Assembly (NCBI RefSeq): GCF_000621705.1
Contig: NZ_JHXO01000007.1
Location: 124,001 to 188,000 of the forward strand
DNA: 64,000 nucleotides
Source: Prolixibacter bellariivorans ATCC BAA-1284
GTDB lineage: Bacteria > Bacteroidota > Bacteroidia > Bacteroidales > Prolixibacteraceae
Direction of reading: 5' to 3'
Made by a program: the position numbers and the translations under genes. Below, piece after piece: positions 59,749 through 64,000 of the stretch (positions are counted from its first letter, which is position 1; each line of letters starts with the position of its first letter). The notes under the pieces are model-generated. The model was given only the letters and a program-made list of their open reading frames with translations. It did no database searches and was not told the origin of the DNA.

Positions 59749-60210
59749 GTCAGGAGAGCCCACCACTGCATTTTCGCACCATCGGACAGGTTAAGGGCTT
59801 CCCGGTGTTTCGTCAGGAGATAGGCCAATGGCTTCAGGGCTGGCAGACTGGTCTTCAGGACTAGAAGAAATCGGTTCAGGACAGGTAAAAATCCTTTCAG
59901 AACAGATGAAAAGCTTGTCAGGAGAACATGAAAACGGTTCAGGATAACTTTTCCCTTATCGTTACAGTTGCCCTGAAGCACTACAGCGTGAATCTTAGGA
60001 GCTGGCAACTTGTCCTGACGACCTTTTGAGGTGTCCTTACGACCATGCGAGTTGTCCTTACGACCATGCGAGTTGTCCTTAGGAACTTTCAGGTCGTCCT
60101 GAATGGCTGGCAAGTTGTCCTGACAAGCATTCGATGGAATCTTACGACTTGTCGAGCTGTCCTGACGGGCACTCATACCGCCCTTAAGCAAATGAGACTT
60201 CTCCTGACGG
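59749..60210. repeat. 21-bp periodic repeat array, 22 units with orientation flip
   Basis: Cores recur every 21 bases exactly. On the plus strand TTCAGGA/GTCAGGA cores start at 59749, 59812, 59833, 59854, 59875, 59896, 59917 and 59938, with degenerate units at 59770 and 59791. From 59959 on the core appears as its reverse complement near the unit end (TTGTCCTGACGA, TGTCCTTACGA), ending units from 60001 to 60210. Ten units point one way and twelve the other, and about 9-10 bases of each unit vary. A minus-strand frame (60191-59511, 226 codons) stays open throughout and would give seven-residue repeats, but hydrophilic (K-D-N-S-H-G-R) before the flip and hydrophobic after it, so I do not call it a gene. 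Confidence 0.85.
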
Positions 60211-60217
60211 CTTAGTT

Positions 60218-61576
60218 TTATTCTTCCATACGAAATTCGATGATGCGCGTTGCCGGATGCTTTTTCAGGTAGCTGCGGATGATTCCCTGGGTATCGCGGT
60301 TGTCCTGCCGGGACGAAATGCAGTCGTGCAAAGCCTGAACGCCTTCGGTTGAGCTTTCCTCATCGACATAGCCAAAGCCGGTGTAGCGTCCGTTCTGCAC
60401 TTTTACAATGGCCCATTCGCCTTTCCGGCGTCCTTCTTCCATGATGAAAAAGTTGGGGGAACGAAACTGAAGCCTGGCAGCCGCCGTTTCGGCCCTTTGG
60501 TTGTACTCTTCCGGAGATTCTTCACCAATGCAGGCACCGTTACAGCTCTTTATTTCGTAGTGAAAGCAGGAGCCATCGGTTTGATACAGACCACAGAGCT
60601 TTTGGCATAGCTGGTATTTGTCAACCAAGCTGTGCAAATATTCTTTGGCTTCAGCGGCGGAATAAAAACTGGTTAGCGGCAATTCCCCGTCGATAATCTT
60701 TCTGACTTCGAAGCGCTGGTAACCCTCTTCGTCCTGGAAAGTAAACAAGCCATAGTGGAAACGGGTACGCCGTTGCGCCCGGTTGTACAGTGGCTGGTGA
60801 CTTTTAATCTCATCCGACTCGAGCAATAGTGAAACCAACTCGCTGCCGGTAATTTGCCAGTCAACATCCACCAGTTTGCTGCGCATTTCGATGGCCTTCT
60901 TGGTGCTGTTGTTGGCCAGGTGCGAAAGAACCCGTTGATGGATGTCCTTGCTTTTCCCGATGTAAATGATTTCTCCCGAGTCATTCAGAAAGTAGTAAAC
61001 ACCGGTTTGCCCGGGGAGCGCTTCGAGTTTTTCTTTGGGAAGCTCTTTGGGCGCATTCGAAAACAGATTCTGCGTTTGCTCGTTATTCTGCTGCATCAAA
61101 ATCTCGAACAGCTTAACGGTGGCAAAAGCATCACCTCCGGCCCGGTGGCGTCCGTTGATGGAAATATTCAGATCGGAACAAAGGTTTCCCAAGGAATAGG
61201 AGCGGTGTCCCGGCAACAACTTCCGGCTGAGCTGAACGGTGCAAAGCGTTTTCCGACGGTAGTCGTAGCCGAGCCGTTTAAACTCTTCCTTAACGAAGTT
61301 GTAATCGAATGCCACATTGTGCGCCACGAAAATCTTCCCGGCCGTGATTTCTACGAGCTGTTTGGCCACTTCGTAGAACTTGGGTGCATCAGCAACCATC
61401 TCGTTGGAGATGCCGGTCAACCGGGTAATGTTGTACGGAATGTAGCACTCCGGATTGATGAGGCTGACGAATGAATCGGTAACCTGTTGGCCATCGTGGA
61501 TGTAGATGGCGACTTCGGTAATTTTCCCGTTTCGGTGACTGGTTCCGGTGGTTTCTATGTCGATTATGGCGTACAT
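60218..61576 (-). CDS. Exonuclease (DnaQ-like)-GIY-YIG nuclease fusion
   Basis: 452 residues from the ATG at 61576. Residues 1 to about 165 are a DEDDh exonuclease: I-I-D-I-E-T-T-G, H-N-V-A-F-D-Y and H-R-A-G-G-D-A-F. Residues about 190-270 are a GIY-YIG domain (G-V-Y-Y-F-L-N, then I-Y-I-G-K-S-K-D-I-H-Q-R-V). The C-terminal region (about 270-452) has the UvrC/Cho-like C-G-L-Y-Q-T-D-G-S-C-F and C-N-G-A-C-I-G. The combination joins 3'-5' exonuclease and endonuclease activities and is known in several phyla as a DnaQ-Cho type repair protein. The repeat array lies directly downstream of its stop. Confidence 0.92.
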   Translation of the reverse strand: MYAIIDIETTGTSHRNGKITEVAIYIHDGQQVTDSFVSLINPECYIPYNITRLTGISNEMVADAPKFYEVAKQLVEITAGKIFVAHNVAFDYNFVKEEFKRLGYDYRRKTLCTVQLSRKLLPGHRSYSLGNLCSDLNISINGRHRAGGDAFATVKLFEILMQQNNEQTQNLFSNAPKELPKEKLEALPGQTGVYYFLNDSGEIIYIGKSKDIHQRVLSHLANNSTKKAIEMRSKLVDVDWQITGSELVSLLLESDEIKSHQPLYNRAQRRTRFHYGLFTFQDEEGYQRFEVRKIIDGELPLTSFYSAAEAKEYLHSLVDKYQLCQKLCGLYQTDGSCFHYEIKSCNGACIGEESPEEYNQRAETAAARLQFRSPNFFIMEEGRRKGEWAIVKVQNGRYTGFGYVDEESSTEGVQALHDCISSRQDNRDTQGIIRSYLKKHPATRIIEFRMEE

Positions 61577-61619
61577 CAAACGCAAAGATAACGGATATCT
61601 CTTTTGTTGAACAGCGAGT

Positions 61620-61649
61620 TTTGCTGGCAGTTGAACTTTCCTACCTTTA
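61620..61649 (+). promoter_or_regulatory. Promoter of cysQ
   Basis: TTTG (61620-61623), 18-base spacer, TACCTTTA (61642-61649), one mismatch from the Bacteroidota consensus. It lies 19 bases before the ATG. Confidence 0.55.
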
Positions 61650-61668
61650 TTGGGTTTGAAAATATGTT

Positions 61669-62475
61669 ATGGAGAAATTTGAACCCAAATCATTGTTGAA
61701 GCCTGCCATCCGTGCGGCATTGGAAGCTGGTGAAGCCATCATGAAAGTTCACCGTTCGAGAGACCTGGAAGTGGAGTATAAGGAAGATGAAAGTCCGGTT
61801 ACACTGGCTGACAAGGAAGCCAGTCGGGTGATTATTGAAATGCTGACTCCTTATGGCTTTCCCTTTTTAAGCGAAGAAGAAACATTTCCTCCATACGAAG
61901 AGCGTGAAAAGTGGGGCTATTTCTGGATGATTGATCCGCTTGACGGAACGAAGGAATTTATTCGTAACGGCGATGATTTCACGGTGAATATTGCGCTTAT
62001 CGATAAAAACCAGCCGGTATTGGGTGTGATTTACGTTCCGGTTACCGGATATCTCTATTTTGGCAGTACCGATAAAGGTGCTTACCGCACAGCCAATGCT
62101 GATACGCTTTCGGCCGAGCAGATATTTGCCAAAGGCGTTCAGCTTCCGCTGGAAAACCAACATGAAAAGTTTACGCTGGTAGGAAGTTTATCGCATATGA
62201 ATAAGGAAACCAGCGCGTATTTCGACAAGCTGATGGAGGAAAAGGGGAAAGAAAATGTAGATGTGGTTATTTGTGGGAGCTCATTAAAAATGTGCATGGT
62301 CGGGGAAGGAACCGCCGACTGTTATCCGCGTTTGAGCAACATCATGGAGTGGGATACCGCTGCTGGCCACGCTATCTGCGAAGCATCGGGATGCGAAGTG
62401 ACACAGTGGAATGGAAAACCGTTGATTTACAATAAGGAGGATTTTTACCAACCCTGGTTCCGGGTCTGCCGTTGA
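61669..62475 (+). CDS. cysQ: 3'(2'),5'-bisphosphate nucleotidase
   Basis: 268 residues of the inositol-monophosphatase fold. Metal-binding motif one is L-S-E-E-E-T with D-P-L-D-G-T-K-E-F, and motif two is W-D-T-A-A-G-H-A-I. The K-E-F-I after the first motif is the CysQ signature. It hydrolyses 3'-phosphoadenosine 5'-phosphate (PAP) to AMP, clearing the by-product of sulfate assimilation or sulfotransfer. No sulfate-assimilation genes are adjacent. It ends where the lipoprotein gene on the other strand ends. Confidence 0.93.
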   Translation: MEKFEPKSLLKPAIRAALEAGEAIMKVHRSRDLEVEYKEDESPVTLADKEASRVIIEMLTPYGFPFLSEEETFPPYEEREKWGYFWMIDPLDGTKEFIRNGDDFTVNIALIDKNQPVLGVIYVPVTGYLYFGSTDKGAYRTANADTLSAEQIFAKGVQLPLENQHEKFTLVGSLSHMNKETSAYFDKLMEEKGKENVDVVICGSSLKMCMVGEGTADCYPRLSNIMEWDTAAGHAICEASGCEVTQWNGKPLIYNKEDFYQPWFRVCR

Positions 62476-63012
62476 TTATTGCATGTTGATGGTGACAGAA
62501 TCTTCCCAAACTTTTTTCCCGTTAGGAACGGATTTCATTTGGTAGTGTACCTTGTATTTTCCGTTTCCCGATTTACGAATCACTTCACCAGTCAACAGAA
62601 AATCGGCCTTTTGGTTGGCAGCCCAGTTCAATTGTGCGCTTTCCGATGGGAGCGTAGTGGTCGTAAAAAGCGTGGCTCTTCTGTCTCCTCCATGAATCAC
62701 CCTTAATAAACCGGAAGCAGCCAGCTTGGCCTCCACAACGGGAACAACCGCTTTTGGCGATGTACCAAGTGAAGCCGGAATCGCAATACTCCCAACAATA
62801 CAAACTGGTCGTTCTGTTGCGTAATCTTTCCCGACTTTTTTCAACCAACTTGAATTAAGCAGGCTGTGCTGAAGCTTCGATGGAAAATAGACAATGCTTA
62901 ACGCCGGGTCCGGCGTCTTCATGTCAGGTTCCTGCATTTGCTGGGAAACCTGAGGGCTGCAGGCCTGCAAAAGGCCCATCAGAAAAATAATATAGATGGC
63001 GGTAAATCTCAT
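62476..63012 (-). CDS. Lipoprotein of unknown function
   Basis: 178 residues with a lipoprotein signal (M-G-L-L-Q-A-C, lipid-modified Cys18). The mature part starts with a Gln/Pro-rich linker, then an alpha/beta region with V-C-I-V-G-S-I-A-I-P-A-S and N-Q-K-A-D-F-L-L-T-G-E-V, reminiscent of small envelope lipoproteins that bind outer-membrane partners. There is no catalytic motif. It precedes dapA by 39 bases on the same strand in the genomic order, but is transcribed after it. Confidence 0.72.
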   Translation of the reverse strand: MRFTAIYIIFLMGLLQACSPQVSQQMQEPDMKTPDPALSIVYFPSKLQHSLLNSSWLKKVGKDYATERPVCIVGSIAIPASLGTSPKAVVPVVEAKLAASGLLRVIHGGDRRATLFTTTTLPSESAQLNWAANQKADFLLTGEVIRKSGNGKYKVHYQMKSVPNGKKVWEDSVTINMQ

Positions 63013-63051
63013 ATCGTTTGGTGGCGCAAGATAACGATTACTCGTCAGCTA

Positions 63052-63933
63052 TCAGTTGATCTTTTTCATTTCTTCGGTAATTTCCCGGTAAATGATTTCG
63101 CTGATTTTTGTTAAAGGTAAGCGTAAAACATTCTGTACTTTGCCTTTAACATTCAGTGCAGCTTTAATCCCTCCCGGGTTACCTTCAACAAAAAGAAGAT
63201 TGAAAAGGTTTAGAAACTGCATGTGTTGTGCCGACGCTTTTGGGAAGTCTCCACTTACAGCCGAGTGCACCATATCAGCTACTTGTGCCGGAAATCCGTT
63301 GGCGATTACAGAGATAACTCCGTCGGCACCCAGCGAAATAGCCGGAACGGTCAGACCATCATCTCCCGAAAGAACTGAGAAGTTTTCGGGCCGGTCACGG
63401 AGAATAATAGCGAGTTCATTCAAATCGCCTGAGGCTTCTTTAATAGCGACAAATTTATCGGAAGCTTCGGCCAGTCTGATAGTTGTTGTTGCATCCATAT
63501 GCATACCGGTACGACCAGGAACATTATACAGAATAACAGGGACCGGACTGTATTTGGCAATCTGCATAAAATGCTGGTAAATGCCTTCCTGTGTAGGTTT
63601 GCTGTAGTAGGGGACAACAGAAAGGATTCCGTCGATTTTATCTGCATCCAGATTTTTCAGTCCTTCAACTACTTCTTGCGTGTTATTTCCTCCGGCTCCA
63701 ACAACGATGGGAAGTCGGCCGGCATTCTTTTCAGCAACAAAATCAACTACATTCTTCTTTTCTTCTGCCGAAAGGGTAGCGGTTTCGGCTGTAGTTCCCA
63801 AAACAACCAGAAAGTCGATGCCTCCGGAAATCATATCCTCGACTAAATCCCCAAGTGCATCAAAATCAATTGTACTGTCTTTCCTAAATGGTGTTATGAG
63901 GGCGACACCTGCTCCGCGAAACTTCTGTCCCAT
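63052..63933 (-). CDS. dapA: 4-hydroxy-tetrahydrodipicolinate synthase
   Basis: 293 residues, a TIM-barrel enzyme of the DapA family. G-T-T-A-E-T-A-T-L carries the substrate-binding loop. Tyr136 (V-I-L-Y-N-V-P-G-R-T-G) and the Schiff-base Lys165 (V-A-I-K-E-A-S-G-D) are in place. It condenses pyruvate with aspartate semialdehyde in the lysine/diaminopimelate pathway. Of normal length, it follows an upstream gene on the minus strand (9 bases away) with which it may be co-transcribed. Confidence 0.94.
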   Translation of the reverse strand: MGQKFRGAGVALITPFRKDSTIDFDALGDLVEDMISGGIDFLVVLGTTAETATLSAEEKKNVVDFVAEKNAGRLPIVVGAGGNNTQEVVEGLKNLDADKIDGILSVVPYYSKPTQEGIYQHFMQIAKYSPVPVILYNVPGRTGMHMDATTTIRLAEASDKFVAIKEASGDLNELAIILRDRPENFSVLSGDDGLTVPAISLGADGVISVIANGFPAQVADMVHSAVSGDFPKASAQHMQFLNLFNLLFVEGNPGGIKAALNVKGKVQNVLRLPLTKISEIIYREITEEMKKIN

Positions 63934-63942
63934 AATGCTTAA

Positions 63943-64000
63943 TTAACCTTTTCGATTGATGTATTCCAAATAGTGAATAATCTGTTCGGTCAGATAACGG
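63943..64000 (-). CDS. 3' end of an upstream minus-strand gene (partial)
   Basis: Reading the minus strand into the window edge, one frame is open for 18 codons and ends at TAA (63945-63943): the C-terminal residues include Y-L-T-E-Q-I-I-H-Y-L-E-Y-I-N-R-K-G. It lies just before dapA, so an operon is likely. The rest is outside the window and the product cannot be named. Confidence 0.5.
   Translation of the reverse strand, partial: RYLTEQIIHYLEYINRKG

Noticed and set aside
59511..60191. Minus-strand 226-codon frame across the 21-bp array
   Set aside because: It is open because the period is a multiple of three. Its residues switch from Lys/Asp/Ser-rich to Leu/Val/Phe-rich where the DNA repeat flips, and it shows no domain or signal peptide. 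It is kept as a repeat, not a gene.
59749..60210. CRISPR array
   Set aside because: Unit length is 21 bp with a core of about 10 bp and variable parts of about 10 bp, orientation flips, and no cas gene is in the window.
1..64000. tRNA, rRNA, known riboswitches, prophage or insertion sequences
   Set aside because: None could be recognised by eye in any gap. Small RNAs without a strong motif could still be missed.

Overview
The window looks like chromosomal DNA of a Bacteroidota bacterium, most likely from the Marinilabiliales/Prolixibacteraceae side. This is an inference from several signs. Promoter -7 boxes follow the phylum pattern TAnnTTTG. There are cytoplasmic and LytS/LytTR-type sensor kinases, a MacAB-TolC exporter and Bacteroidota-type YebC and RSH proteins. 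Hairpin repeats and low-complexity spacers typical of these genomes are also present. I recognise no rRNA, tRNA, transposase, integrase, CRISPR array or prophage.

Region 1 (1-12.7 kb) has a sulfur and redox theme. Two DsrE-family proteins, TusA, a free-standing MvhD-like protein, two HdrA-like flavoproteins, a small winged-helix protein and a QmoC-like membrane cytochrome b/iron-sulfur protein form one co-directional run. It resembles a Qmo (quinone-interacting) electron-transfer complex joined to sulfur-carrier proteins. A MarR regulator with a membrane protein, a znu-type metal ABC transporter (with an unusual DUF1893-ABC ATPase fusion), and a TauE/SafE permease with a rhodanese follow.

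Region 2 (13-31 kb) is mixed metabolism. It holds a PLP decarboxylase, an aldo/keto reductase, a PAS histidine kinase, and an operon (GntP transporter, RidA, D-threonine-aldolase/D-serine-dehydratase-like enzyme, M19 dipeptidase) that reads as a D-amino-acid or peptide catabolic unit with a clear promoter and a palindromic operator candidate. A HAD phosphatase, TMEM175 channel, SDR, AraC regulator, SMP-30 lactonase, AlkD-like glycosylase, VOC protein and a low-GC HEPN-like gene lie beyond it. Simple-sequence and multi-hairpin repeats separate several of these.

Region 3 (31-55.8 kb) holds a hybrid kinase flanked by two copies of a 113-bp hairpin repeat, then TolC-MacA-MacB-permease with its own LytS/LytTR pair and a 962-residue hybrid kinase. 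YebC, a Mut7-C RNase-like protein and a lipid kinase follow. Tryptophanase comes next, preceded by a 25-codon leader peptide containing Trp and a terminator-like hairpin, a tnaC-like arrangement. A synthetase-type RSH protein, TPR proteins and a ROK kinase complete the region.

Region 4 (55.8-60.2 kb) is a low-GC accessory island of secreted proteins on the minus strand, separated by long imperfect inverted repeats that resemble integron attC sites. It ends in a 22-unit, strictly 21-bp-periodic repeat array whose orientation flips in the middle. Region 5 (60.2-64 kb) returns to core genes: an exonuclease-GIY-YIG fusion, CysQ, a lipoprotein and DapA. The most unusual items are the Qmo/DsrE/TusA cluster, the 21-bp array, the attC-like sites and the tnaC-like leader.
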